From Candidatus Poribacteria bacterium (GTDB taxonomy: Bacteria > Poribacteria > WGA-4E > WGA-3G), in contig JAJEET010000130.1 in the NCBI GenBank assembly GCA_022820835.1, positions 81,705 through 145,704 of the forward strand: 64,000 bases of DNA. The letters are read 5' to 3'. The notes under the pieces are model-generated. The model saw nothing but the letters and a program-made list of their open reading frames with translations. It did no database searches and was not told where the DNA came from. Below, in pieces: positions 40,667-48,884 of the stretch. Each line of letters begins with the position of its first letter. Position 1 is the first letter of the stretch. The position numbers were made by a program, and so were the translations under genes.

Positions 40667-40958
40667 ACTCAACTTCCTTTTCGATGCGTGGTCGCAAGCG
40701 TGGTTTGAGTGAATCCGCAATGACGAGGTCAATCTTCTTCTGAAACAGGTCTTCGAGAAAAATACGGAGATCCATATACCGGTCAAATGACACTTCTTCA
40801 AGTTCTACAAGCAGATCAATGTCACTCTCGCTATCGGCAGTCTCTTTAACATAGGAACCGAAAAGCCCAAGGCGTTTCACACCGTAGGTTCTCAGCGTAT
40901 TCTGGTGGCTGAGAAGCGTCTGTTTAATCTCACTTTTGGTAAAAATTGCTGTGTTCAT
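40650..40958 (-). CDS. MntA-like nucleotidyltransferase antitoxin
   Basis: 102 residues with KRLGLFGSYVKETADSESDIDLLVEL, giving the minimal nucleotidyltransferase motif GSX10DXD, and FEDLFQKKIDLVIADSLK with the third Asp (IDLV). This matches MntA, which adds AMP to the Tyr of the HepT motif and so silences the toxin. It is the upstream gene of the pair, the normal order. No recognisable ribosome-binding site of strength is seen before the ATG. Confidence 0.92.
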   Translation of the reverse strand: MNTAIFTKSEIKQTLLSHQNTLRTYGVKRLGLFGSYVKETADSESDIDLLVELEEVSFDRYMDLRIFLEDLFQKKIDLVIADSLKPRLRPRIEKEVEYVAGL

Positions 40959-41002
40959 GTTGTGCGTTCCGTGTTACGGCACAAGGGGAGATGCCTACAA
41001 CT

Positions 41003-41377
41003 TCATACTGATGCGAATTCTCGGTGCAAATGCCCGCGGCGAGCATCCGGATGAATCACGCTCACCCACTGCACGCCTTTAACAACATCATCCGGGGTAT
41101 GTCCGTGTTCAACGCCTTTAGGGGTAACAACCAAATCCCCGGGACCGATACGATACGATTCAGATTGTCCGTCCGCCGTTCGCAGCGTCACCGTTGTTGT
41201 GCCTTCGGTAAAATACCAGTACTCATCGAAATCGTGGTAGTGAAGTTCAGTCGGGTTTTCTTTGGAAACAGCGAAAGCCCCGATCGTCGTCATATCTGGG
41301 GTATCCAAGATTTTTCCGAGCGCGTCGTTGACGCGCTCGCCTTTACCGAGTCGGATAATACAGAGATCCGTAGTCAT
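41003..41377 (-). CDS. Cupin-domain protein
   Basis: 124 residues forming one cupin barrel. Motif 1 is LHYHDFDEYWYFTEGTTTV (H-x-H...E) and motif 2 is YRIGPGDLVVTPKGVEHGHT with the final metal His. Such small proteins bind a metal and are isomerases, dioxygenases or sugar sensors. The ATG overlaps the stop of the sugar isomerase gene by one base (TAATG), so translation is coupled and a joint function in sugar catabolism is likely. No substrate can be given. Confidence 0.9.
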   Translation of the reverse strand: MTTDLCIIRLGKGERVNDALGKILDTPDMTTIGAFAVSKENPTELHYHDFDEYWYFTEGTTTVTLRTADGQSESYRIGPGDLVVTPKGVEHGHTPDDVVKGVQWVSVIHPDARRGHLHREFASV

Positions 41378-42138
41378 TAGATGACTCCAATATCTTTCAG
41401 GTGTTGCAGCGAATCTGCCACCCGCGCTTTCGCACCCGCTGCATCAAGGTTTTCGCCTTCGACACCCTCTAATTCCATGGTAAAGGGTCCGTAGAAACCG
41501 GCATCGTTGAGTATTTGGAAGACCGCTTTGAAATCGACCACACCTACACCGAGCGTCGGGAAATTCCACGTCCGATAGCCGCCGTTTGTATCCTTAAGGT
41601 GAACCGCGCCGACGTGTGGAACAACCTTCTGAACTTCGCCAACAGCCGTCACATTGTGGTTGTAATAATAGACGTTCCCTGTGTCGAAATTAACACAGAT
41701 ATTCGGGTGGTTAACGGCTTGCATCGTCTCAAGTGCGATGTCGCCGTTGTGTATCAAATCTGGGTGCGTTTCCAGACAGACCTTAATCCCACCAGGTGCA
41801 GCGTTCTCTCCGATTGCGCGGAGCCGATCGTACACTGCGTTTTTATCTGCATCACCGGCATTAACACTGATAAAGATGATCTTCACACCCATCTTATCAG
41901 CAATCTCGAGGGTCGGTTGGAAATCTGAGACAGCCGTTTCGGACTGTATATCGCATCTGCCGAGCAGGCTCGTTGCGGTGAGTCCGTGTGCTTTGAGTTC
42001 TGATTGGACTGCATCGACAGCTTCAACTGAAGGCACACCGATTTCCACATTCGTTAGACCGATTTCCGCTAAGTGTGCATACGCACCCTCACGAAACTGC
42101 CGATAACTACCTAAATTACAAGCAATAATATTTTCCAT
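41377..42138 (-). CDS. Sugar phosphate isomerase/epimerase (xylose-isomerase-like TIM barrel)
   Basis: 253 residues. The family traits are EIGLTNVEIGVPSVEAVD near the N-terminus, VKIIFISVNAG, GIKVCLETHPDLIHNG (metal Glu), NICVNFDTGNVYYYN (Asp), VGAVHLKDTNG (His, Lys, Asp), and GPFTMELEGVEG with the last Glu. These AP_endonuc_2-type barrels isomerise or epimerise keto-sugars and inositol derivatives. The gene is coupled to the cupin downstream. Its ATG lies 12 nt after CCGCAAGG of a dispersed repeat. Confidence 0.92.
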   Translation of the reverse strand: MENIIACNLGSYRQFREGAYAHLAEIGLTNVEIGVPSVEAVDAVQSELKAHGLTATSLLGRCDIQSETAVSDFQPTLEIADKMGVKIIFISVNAGDADKNAVYDRLRAIGENAAPGGIKVCLETHPDLIHNGDIALETMQAVNHPNICVNFDTGNVYYYNHNVTAVGEVQKVVPHVGAVHLKDTNGGYRTWNFPTLGVGVVDFKAVFQILNDAGFYGPFTMELEGVEGENLDAAGAKARVADSLQHLKDIGVI

Positions 42139-42222
42139 TTTTTAAATTTTCCTTGCGGTTGGGACAAGTGGGTTTGGAGTTTTGCCGTTCTCCTCCGTAT
42201 CCCCGCTTTCCATTAAAAATTA
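42139..42222. repeat. CCTTGCGG dispersed repeat, copy C (upstream of sugar isomerase gene)
   Basis: TTTTTAAATTTTCCTTGCGG at 42139-42158 and core GTATCCCCGCTTTCCATTAA near 42200. It fills the entire 81-bp gap between the isomerase ATG and the VWA gene stop, and appears truncated after the core. On the minus strand AACCGCAAGG is 12 nt before the ATG. Confidence 0.65.
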
Positions 42223-43227
42223 AGGGATTTTTCGTAGCACCGTATTGCTCAATAGAATCTCGATTCCCAACAAGAGGACTGCAGGTATCAAGAAATATCC
42301 GACCAACTCTTTGCGAACGATGGTGTTAACTGTCTCGAATTTCGTCTTTTCAAATCTATCAATCTCCGCATAAATATGCTTCAACGATTGCGTATCTGTT
42401 GCGCGAAAGTAACTTCCACCTGTTGTATTAGCAATCTGTTTGAGTGTTCCCTCGTCGAGATAAGTTAGGACCTCTCGGTATCGCTTGCCAAATGTCGTAT
42501 CTGCATAAGGGATACGCGCGCCCCCTTCTTTGCCCATGCCGATGGTATAAACCTTGATCGCGTTGGATGCTGCAAGCACTGCTGCCGTTTCAGGGGTAAT
42601 GCTTCCAGCGTTATTTTCACCATCAGTCAAAAGGATGACAATCTTGGTTTTCGATGCTGAGGCGCGTAAACGATGCGTGGCTGTCGCAAGCGCATCACCG
42701 ATAGCCGTCCCATCCTCTAACTGCCCAATCTCTACATCACTGAGCAGTTCTGCCAGCACTGCATAATCTAAAGTGAGCGGGCAGAGCGTGAAACTTTCAC
42801 CCGCAAAGATAACCAATCCGATACGATCGTTTTCGCGATGTGCCAGAAACTCCGTGATAACCGATTTCGCAGTTTGGATACGATTTGACCCCGCAAAATC
42901 CTCCGCACGCATGCTTTCCGAGATGTCGAGGACTAAGAGAATGTCAATCCCCTGCGCGATACTATGCTCACGGCTTTGCGAGAGTTGTGGACGAGCAAGT
43001 GTAATGATGAGCAGCGACAAGACAATGAATCTCAGGACTCTCAATAGCGGCATCGCTTTGATCAAGAGAGATTGCCGCATCTTCTGAACACCCACTGCAA
43101 ACCCATGGTTAAAGTCAGAAAAGCGGATAACGGGCAGGATTGTCCTTCTCGGCAGCCATCGAGAGACAATGAGCATCAACGGGATGACAATGAGAAAAAT
43201 TAAGAAAACCGGCGACGCTAATTGCAT
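42220..43227 (-). CDS. BatA-like von Willebrand factor A membrane protein
   Basis: 335 residues from ATG 43227 (QLASPVFLIFLIVIPLMLIV is a typical BatA start); a GTG at 43260 would overlap the gene before it. It has two N-terminal membrane spans, a VWA domain with MIDAS DISESMR (DxSxS), IVILLTDGENN with the third metal ligand and KVYTIGMGKEGGARIPY, and a C-terminal membrane span. BatA-type proteins usually sit in MoxR/Bat operons for envelope stress or metal chaperoning, but no MoxR or DUF58 gene is adjacent here. It is 5 bp after a bactofilin-like membrane protein gene. Confidence 0.88.
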   Translation of the reverse strand: MQLASPVFLIFLIVIPLMLIVSRWLPRRTILPVIRFSDFNHGFAVGVQKMRQSLLIKAMPLLRVLRFIVLSLLIITLARPQLSQSREHSIAQGIDILLVLDISESMRAEDFAGSNRIQTAKSVITEFLAHRENDRIGLVIFAGESFTLCPLTLDYAVLAELLSDVEIGQLEDGTAIGDALATATHRLRASASKTKIVILLTDGENNAGSITPETAAVLAASNAIKVYTIGMGKEGGARIPYADTTFGKRYREVLTYLDEGTLKQIANTTGGSYFRATDTQSLKHIYAEIDRFEKTKFETVNTIVRKELVGYFLIPAVLLLGIEILLSNTVLRKIP

Positions 43228-43232
43228 GCTCA

Positions 43233-44393
43233 CTAAACCCTTTCTGTTCGGGACCCCCACTCTTTACCAGGAAGGATCGGCGTGCTTCGACGTGAGTCTT
43301 GCTGTCGCATTAAACTCAGAACACTCAGCGCACAAATCCCGATCCCAATGATGTTAACGATAAGAAACGTTATCCAGTCAATATACGGCAAAGATGTTGC
43401 CATAAAATATAGGATATAACCGAAGATCGATGCCAGCGGTCTCAAGCGACCTGAAAAAAGGGTACTACCGAGCGTAAGGAAAATTGCCGCTTTACCACAG
43501 AGTGCCAACGGCAGTAGGAGTGACAACGCCAGCAGCATAAACGGAACACCCACGATTGAAACGGTTAACAACGCAAGAACCAAAGGTATCACAACCGACA
43601 TCAGGAGACTGAAGAGTATACTTCCAACGGGTCGATTTGCAAACAGTGTGCTCACGGCGTTTACCGGCTTCGGAAATATGGCGACTATCAGCAGGTACAT
43701 GATGAGCAGAATCACAAACCGAACGATTGTAAATTGGAAACCGGTTAAGCTATCGGTCGTCCAAATGCTACTATACGGGTGCATCACAAGTTTCACGACA
43801 GCAGGCACAATCTGCCAACGGTTGCTCACCTGAAGATGCGCTACGCGTTCTGTGTTTCCGGTGACCTGTCCGCCGATAAGGTGAAGTGTTCCGTTCACCT
43901 GCGCGCCTGATCCGAGTTCGACATCTCCACCGAGGACCAGCACATTCCCTGTAACGCGCCCGTGTAGTTTCGCATCCGCCGCAATTATAACAAGGGTTGT
44001 TACGACAGCATCTGGTGCTAATTCATAGTGGTTAACAACCTTGAAAACCCGTTGCGTTTTTTCCCACGTTGTGTGTGTGTTTTCAGTGGTTTCGTCGTTC
44101 TCCGAGTCTACAGTTTTAGTCTGCTGTGTCGAATCGCTGGGTGAGTTTTCCAAGGTCTGTTCTGGACGTTCACCACTCTCTACAGAGGTATCTTCTGGCG
44201 TAGAACGGTTCGGTTCGGTTTTTGGCACACCTGCGTCTTGCTCTTCTAAACCTTGTGCCAGAAGAGCGTTGTACCCTGAGTTGAGGTGTAGTTGCCGGGC
44301 ATCGCTGGGCAGATGTTCTAACGCTACGGACTGTCCAAGCAAATGGAACACGCCAAACCCGAAAATCAAAAAGGTAAATACGATTCCTTTCAT
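43233..44393 (-). CDS. Membrane protein with bactofilin-like polymerising segment
   Basis: 386 residues: a signal peptide, a long low-complexity polar stretch (residues about 50-110, rich in E, T, S), then about 50 residues of right-handed beta-helix type repeats (IIAADAKLHGRVTGNVLVLGGDVELGSGAQVNG), as in bactofilins. Four to five membrane spans close the protein. Similar architectures are annotated as polymer-forming cytoskeletal or DUF-type proteins; the order here, outside first, suggests the repeats are periplasmic. Function unknown. It precedes the VWA gene directly. Confidence 0.7.
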   Translation of the reverse strand: MKGIVFTFLIFGFGVFHLLGQSVALEHLPSDARQLHLNSGYNALLAQGLEEQDAGVPKTEPNRSTPEDTSVESGERPEQTLENSPSDSTQQTKTVDSENDETTENTHTTWEKTQRVFKVVNHYELAPDAVVTTLVIIAADAKLHGRVTGNVLVLGGDVELGSGAQVNGTLHLIGGQVTGNTERVAHLQVSNRWQIVPAVVKLVMHPYSSIWTTDSLTGFQFTIVRFVILLIMYLLIVAIFPKPVNAVSTLFANRPVGSILFSLLMSVVIPLVLALLTVSIVGVPFMLLALSLLLPLALCGKAAIFLTLGSTLFSGRLRPLASIFGYILYFMATSLPYIDWITFLIVNIIGIGICALSVLSLMRQQDSRRSTPILPGKEWGSRTERV

Positions 44394-44513
44394 AGTTTCC
44401 TGCGCTTTGTATTTGATGTATGTATGAGAGCATTATAGTCAAATATTTTTCTTATGTCAACTATAATATAATTGTGGAAAGTCTGAATCCTGTTTAAAAT
44501 AACACTTTTCTAC

Positions 44514-44542
44514 TTGACATATACCTGTGAATCTGATACGAT
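44514..44542 (+). promoter_or_regulatory. Sigma-70 promoter for the LamG gene
   Basis: TTGACA (44514-44519), 17-bp spacer, TACGAT (44537-44542). The leader to the ATG at 44669 would be about 120 nt and includes a tandem 17-bp repeat. Divergent from the bactofilin-like gene. Confidence 0.6.
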
Positions 44543-44596
44543 AAATATATTGGCATTGTAAGTGTATTATGCCAATCTCACTATGCTTAGGTAAAC

Positions 44597-44630
44597 CGCT
44601 TAGATTTATTAATCGCTTAGATTTATTAAT
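44597..44630. repeat. Two tandem copies of a 17-bp unit
   Basis: CGCTTAGATTTATTAAT occurs twice in perfect tandem in the leader of the LamG gene. Its length equals that of the tandem unit at 46546, though the sequences differ. Confidence 0.6.
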
Positions 44631-44668
44631 AGTGCTTGAAACGTATAAATGCCGAACAGGAGGTCACC

Positions 44669-45493
44669 ATGAATTTTGTCTCTTTTTTATCTGAAAGGTT
44701 TGGGATTTTGAGCGTCATGCTTATATGTCTCTTTTCTATTAGCATTCTATTTATTTCCATTGCCTCAGCCGAAATTGATCCGAGTACCGTCGTCGGCGTG
44801 TGGCTCTTTGATGAAGGCAAAGGCGATGTCGCCTCCGATGCCTCTGGAAACGGTTTAGACGGTGAATTCAATGGTAAACCTAAGTGGGTTGAGGGTAAGT
44901 TCGGGATGGCACTTGAATTCGATGGTGAATCCGCTTATGTTCAGATCCCGGCGCATGAAAACCCAAATGACGCAATCACGGTCTCAGCGTGGGTGAAGAG
45001 CCCAAACGCAACTTGGAACCAACCGGGTTGGATTGTTGAAAAACGACCCGCTTATATCATCCATCCGAACAACAATACAACAAATATCGCCTGGCCAGTT
45101 TGCAACGGCGGATGCTGGAATAAACCCGGGGGTTGGAATGATGGTAATGTCGGCACCGATGATATTACCGAATGGCACATGTACACCACCACTTTTGATA
45201 GCGATACCGGTGAATGGTACATCTATATTGATGCGGAAGAGGAGAGCGCAATGGATTTGGCTAAAAATCCTATTGACCCTGATAATGGTCCCGTCAATAT
45301 CGGATTTGATGACTGTTGCGGCGGCACACGATTTGGCGCAGGTGTTGTCGACGAGGTCGTAATTCTCAGTGTCGCATTGGAACAAGAGGACATTGAAAAA
45401 ATGTATGAGAACGGCCTTTATGCTGAAGTCTTGGCGGTTGAACCGACTGATAAAATGACAACCACCTGGGCGGATGTGAAGGTCAAGTATTAG
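44669..45493 (+). CDS. Secreted LamG-domain protein
   Basis: 274 residues from ATG 44669, chosen over the earlier frame start because of AGGAGG at the right distance. A signal peptide (SVMLICLFSISILFISIASA) is followed by one concanavalin-like domain: VVGVWLFDEGKGDVASDASG, GLDGEFNGKPKWVEGKFGMAL, ITVSAWVKS, WHMYTTTFDSDTGEWYIYID and VVDEVVILSVALEQEDIEKM. This is the LamG/jelly-roll type used for extracellular recognition. It ends with the tail LAVEPTDKMTTTWADVK, which is shared with the proteins at 2-421 and 55021. The gene has its own promoter. No catalytic residues are seen. Confidence 0.88.
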   Translation: MNFVSFLSERFGILSVMLICLFSISILFISIASAEIDPSTVVGVWLFDEGKGDVASDASGNGLDGEFNGKPKWVEGKFGMALEFDGESAYVQIPAHENPNDAITVSAWVKSPNATWNQPGWIVEKRPAYIIHPNNNTTNIAWPVCNGGCWNKPGGWNDGNVGTDDITEWHMYTTTFDSDTGEWYIYIDAEEESAMDLAKNPIDPDNGPVNIGFDDCCGGTRFGAGVVDEVVILSVALEQEDIEKMYENGLYAEVLAVEPTDKMTTTWADVKVKY

Positions 45494-45528
45494 AGACTTT
45501 TATCGTAAATAATGCTTACGGAAACCCA

Positions 45529-45559
45529 CTGCAGGCGGGGTTGCAAACCACGCCTGCAG
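45529..45559. repeat. Palindrome after the LamG gene
   Basis: CTGCAGGCG (45529-45537) pairs with CGCCTGCAG (45551-45559), with an inner GGTT/AACC. It resembles the palindrome nested in the MITE at 33074 (GGCGAGGTTTGAAACCTCACC). It may act as terminator for the LamG gene, although no T-tract follows. Confidence 0.5.
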
Positions 45560-45738
45560 CTCCTATAGTGTAGGACTCTCGAAAAATCGTGTAAATGCTG
45601 GTTACACAAAAATTGGTGTGGCGAATGGGACACCTACCCGCTAACACGCACAACGAAATACGCGCTTGCTCTCGTTCTATGGCGGACATTCGCTGTTAAG
45701 CACACCACTCTATAAAAAAATAAAAAATGGAGAAACAA

Positions 45739-46512
45739 ATGACATTTAACTATGACGAAGAAGACGACTTTGAAGAAGCAGATGAGATTGAGGAAATAGA
45801 TAACTATGACGAAGTAGATGACTTCGAGCCTGAACCAGAGGATGATTTATTAGATGAGGGTGACGAACCTAATACCGCACTTTCTCTGGCTTTTCGCGAA
45901 GCAGCGGCATCCGACATAGAGGATGAAGATGAGGAGGACGACGCAGATGACTTAGATGACTTAGATGACCTAGATGACTTAGTTGATGCGGAGAGTGCTG
46001 ATGAACAACTGCCTATAAAACCGATAGAGCCACTCCCTGACGGTGACGATACAGATGATGAAATCGATGAGGATGATGAAACCGATGAAGATGATGAGGA
46101 GGCCGAAGAAGATAGTGATATCGAAGACGAGGACGAGTTAGAGGTCGAACTGCCAACGCTTGAGTTGCCACCCGTGAGACCGGTCGTCGAACATTTCCGA
46201 CCCCGAGAACAGAGCAACACCGCTTACGCAGACGCGGTGACAGCCTACTATGTCGAAAGGAATTATCGACGCGCAATCGAAAAATTTGATGAGGCCATTA
46301 CTTACGAAGCGCAACACACTGAAGGCAATGCAACCGACCCCAATGAAATCGTCGCAAAATCCAAATACTGGCAGGCGGAAGCATACGCCAAATTACAAGA
46401 TCTATCTCAAGCTATCGGGATTTTTGAGGACTTAATCAAGACCTGTCAAGGGCATTACCTCGTTTTAGCAGCAGAACGGAGGGCGGGTCAACTAAACATT
46501 GAGGACGCTTAA
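45739..46512 (+). CDS. Very acidic protein with C-terminal TPR
   Basis: 257 residues from ATG 45739 (GGAG at 6 nt; the ATG four codons before lacks one). The first 150 residues are dominated by Asp and Glu, with runs such as EDEEDDADDLDDLDDLDDL. The last 100 form tetratricopeptide-like helices (YADAVTAYYVERNYRRAIEKFDEAI and AKSKYWQAEAYAKLQDLSQAIGIFEDLI). No signal peptide. The acidic domain is likely disordered and could bind basic proteins, metals or compete with nucleic acid; the TPR would bind a partner. Comparable D/E-rich plus TPR proteins exist but without known function. It lies upstream of the transketolase. Confidence 0.8.
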   Translation: MTFNYDEEDDFEEADEIEEIDNYDEVDDFEPEPEDDLLDEGDEPNTALSLAFREAAASDIEDEDEEDDADDLDDLDDLDDLVDAESADEQLPIKPIEPLPDGDDTDDEIDEDDETDEDDEEAEEDSDIEDEDELEVELPTLELPPVRPVVEHFRPREQSNTAYADAVTAYYVERNYRRAIEKFDEAITYEAQHTEGNATDPNEIVAKSKYWQAEAYAKLQDLSQAIGIFEDLIKTCQGHYLVLAAERRAGQLNIEDA

Positions 46513-46545
46513 ATCCTTGAGCCCCTCAACGCATTGAACAACTTC

Positions 46546-46620
46546 ATATTCAACGAGAATTTATATTCAACGAGAATTTATATTCAACGAATAGCCGTCG
46601 GCTGTCAGTTGATGGCTATT
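46546..46620. repeat. Tandem 17-mers and AATAGCC palindrome before transketolase
   Basis: ATATTCAACGAGAATTT occurs at 46546-46562 and 46563-46579, with a partial third copy to 46592. AATAGCC (46590-46596) and GGCTATT (46614-46620) then enclose GTCGGCTGTCAGTTGAT, which resembles the GCTGAC/GCTGAT repeat units inside pbpC. The transketolase ATG at 46612 lies within this palindrome. Confidence 0.6.
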
Positions 46621-48492
46621 CCCGAAAAAAGGATTAACAAATTTGTGGAAACCTTGAAAAATATCCTTAAACAGAAGGCGACTAACTTACGAATTCACTC
46701 TATTACCGCCACTTCGGAGGCGGGGTCTGGGCATCCGACGACGTGTCTTTCAGCAGCAGATATTGTCTCTGCGCTCTTTTTTCACGCCATGCGTTATGAC
46801 ACGAATGATGCACAAAATCCTAACAACGATAGATTCATCTTATCTAAAGGACATGCTGCTCCGATACTCTACGCCGCTTATGCAGAAGCAGGTATCATCG
46901 CCACTGAGAAACTGTGTACCTTACGCCAAATTGACAGCATTCTTGAAGGACATCCGACCCCTCGCTTTGAGTGGACAGAGGTGGCAACAGGTTCACTTGG
47001 ACAAGGGTTATCACTTGGACTCGGTATGGCACTCAACGGAAAATTCTTAGATAAATCCGACTACCGCGTCTATGTTCTGCTCGGTGACGGCGAAACCGCA
47101 GAAGGGGGGGTCTGGGAAGCTGCCGCTTTAGCATCACACTATCAGCTCAATAATCTGATCGGAATTGTAGATGTTAACGCACTCGGGCAGAGTCAACGCA
47201 CGATGTACGCCTTTGATATTGACACCTATTGCCAGCGTTTTGAGGCGTTCGGATGGCAGACGATCGGCATTGATGGACACAATTTTGATGAGATATTGCC
47301 AGCACTCGATCAAGCTAAAGCCTCAACCGACAAACCTACTATGATAGTCGCTAAGACGTTTAAAGGGAAAGGTGTTTCCTTCCTCGAAAACGCAGACAAC
47401 TGGCACGGCAAGGCACTCGCGAAAGGTGAGGACCTCGATAAAGCATTAGCCGAACTCGGTCCCTTACATTTAGAGCCAATTCAAATTGAACCCCCTACTG
47501 CTGTAGAGAGTGGGGTCGGTCATTCTGCTGCGGCTGTATGTGAGCCGCCGGACTATCCAACTGATGAAGATGTCGCCACCCGCGGCGGATACGGTACCGG
47601 ACTCGCTAAACTCGGCACCGCGAACCCAAATGTTGTCGCTTTAGATGGAGACACCAAAAACTCTACCTACGCCGAGCAGTTTATGAACCTGCATCCAGAG
47701 CGTTATTTTGAGATGTTCATCGCAGAACAGAATTTAGTGGGCGCGGGTATCGGTTTGGCGAAGCGCGGGAAAATTCCGTTCGTCTCTACCTTTGCCGCAT
47801 TTTTATCGCGCGCCTACGATCAAATTCGGATGTCCGCAATCTCGCAAGCGAATATCAAATATGCCGGCTCACACTGCGGTGTCTCTATCGGAGAAGACGG
47901 ACCCTCACAGATGGGGTTAGAAGATATAGCCATGTTCCGGGCGATTCCGCAGGCAGTGGTCCTTTATCCGAGCGACGCAGTCAGTGCTGAAAGGCTTGTC
48001 TCAGAAGCAGCCGCACACGAGGGGATCGTTTACCTCCGTACCTCGCGCCCAAAAACGCCTATTCTCTATGATACCGATGAAAAATTCCCTATCGGCGGAT
48101 GTAAGGTTATTCGTAAAAGCAACGAAGATATAGCAACCGTTGTTGCCGGAGGTGTTACCGTTCACGAAGCGTTAAAAGCACACCAGATACTCGCCGCGGA
48201 AGGGATCGCTATCCGGGTCATTGACCTATATTCTGTTAAACCCGTTGACGCTGAAGCACTGAAAGCAGCTGCAGCCGACACGAACACGACCCTGATCACC
48301 GTTGAAGACCATTATCCTGAAGGCGGTTTAGGGGATGCTGTACTCGATGCTGTTGCAACTGAGAATATTTGCGTCCACAAACTCGCTGTTACTGGGATAC
48401 CGCGCTCTGGAAAACCAGAAGAGCTCCTGGAGCATCACGGTATCAGCGCAAATGCTATTGTAGAAAAAGTAAAGAGCGTTACTGGCGTATAG
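46612..48492 (+). CDS. tkt: Transketolase (single-chain, animal/archaeal-like type)
   Basis: About 626 residues from ATG 46612. The start is uncertain: the frame reaches TTG 46534, ATG 46612 lies in a repeat without ribosome-binding site, and GTG 46645 has AAAGGA upstream. Thiamine-diphosphate features are GSGHPTTCLSAADI, FILSKGHAAPILYA, LGDGETAEGGVWEAAALASHYQLNNLIGIVDVN (GDG...N) and, in the pyrimidine half, FVSTFAAFLSRAYDQIRM and GVSIGEDGPSQMGLEDIAM. The SKGHAAPILYA and RISS-like N-terminus recall the 620-residue type found in animals and some bacteria. It transfers two-carbon units in the pentose phosphate pathway. The linker between halves carries extra SGVGHSAAAVCEPPDY. Confidence 0.92.
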   Translation: MAIPEKRINKFVETLKNILKQKATNLRIHSITATSEAGSGHPTTCLSAADIVSALFFHAMRYDTNDAQNPNNDRFILSKGHAAPILYAAYAEAGIIATEKLCTLRQIDSILEGHPTPRFEWTEVATGSLGQGLSLGLGMALNGKFLDKSDYRVYVLLGDGETAEGGVWEAAALASHYQLNNLIGIVDVNALGQSQRTMYAFDIDTYCQRFEAFGWQTIGIDGHNFDEILPALDQAKASTDKPTMIVAKTFKGKGVSFLENADNWHGKALAKGEDLDKALAELGPLHLEPIQIEPPTAVESGVGHSAAAVCEPPDYPTDEDVATRGGYGTGLAKLGTANPNVVALDGDTKNSTYAEQFMNLHPERYFEMFIAEQNLVGAGIGLAKRGKIPFVSTFAAFLSRAYDQIRMSAISQANIKYAGSHCGVSIGEDGPSQMGLEDIAMFRAIPQAVVLYPSDAVSAERLVSEAAAHEGIVYLRTSRPKTPILYDTDEKFPIGGCKVIRKSNEDIATVVAGGVTVHEALKAHQILAAEGIAIRVIDLYSVKPVDAEALKAAAADTNTTLITVEDHYPEGGLGDAVLDAVATENICVHKLAVTGIPRSGKPEELLEHHGISANAIVEKVKSVTGV

Positions 48493-48515
48493 CAGTCTCG
48501 GAGCCGATCCTAAGT

Positions 48516-48884
48516 ATGCAAAAAATAATTGTCTTTGGAACTGTCTTAGGGATCACCGTTCTTGTAGGAATAGCGATGTTCTACGCTTTGAATGCCCCAC
48601 GGACAGCCCCAAAAACGTATCCAGCGGATAAGGGTCCGAACTTTATTGATGTTACCGCCTATCCAGCGAAAATGCAGGAGTTATACACCCTTTTTACCAA
48701 TAAGTGTAGCCGATGTCATACCGTTGCGCGCCCGATTAATTCCTCTTTCACGGCGGAAGAGTGGCGGCAGTATGTGCATAAAATGATGCGGAAACCGGGG
48801 TCGGGTCTTACGCCGAAAGTCGCTGACAAAATAATCGAATTCCTTATTTACGATGCACAGCATAGGGAGAGAAAAACAGAATGA
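48516..48884 (+). CDS. Membrane-anchored monoheme cytochrome c-like protein
   Basis: 122 residues from ATG 48516. A single N-terminal span (IIVFGTVLGITVLVGIAMFY) anchors it, and the periplasmic part has one heme motif KCSRCHTVARP followed by EWRQYVHKMMRKPGSGLTPKVADKIIEFL, where the Met after a Arg-rich helix may be the axial ligand. It is a small c-type electron carrier. Its stop codon overlaps the ATG of the thioredoxin-like gene (ATGA), so the two are translated together, suggesting that the redoxin handles this or related cytochromes. The gene follows transketolase by 23 bp. Confidence 0.85.
   Translation: MQKIIVFGTVLGITVLVGIAMFYALNAPRTAPKTYPADKGPNFIDVTAYPAKMQELYTLFTNKCSRCHTVARPINSSFTAEEWRQYVHKMMRKPGSGLTPKVADKIIEFLIYDAQHRERKTE

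Noticed and set aside
46546..46592. Short tandem repeats as a CRISPR array
   Set aside because: Units are directly adjacent without spacers and number fewer than three; no cas genes nearby.
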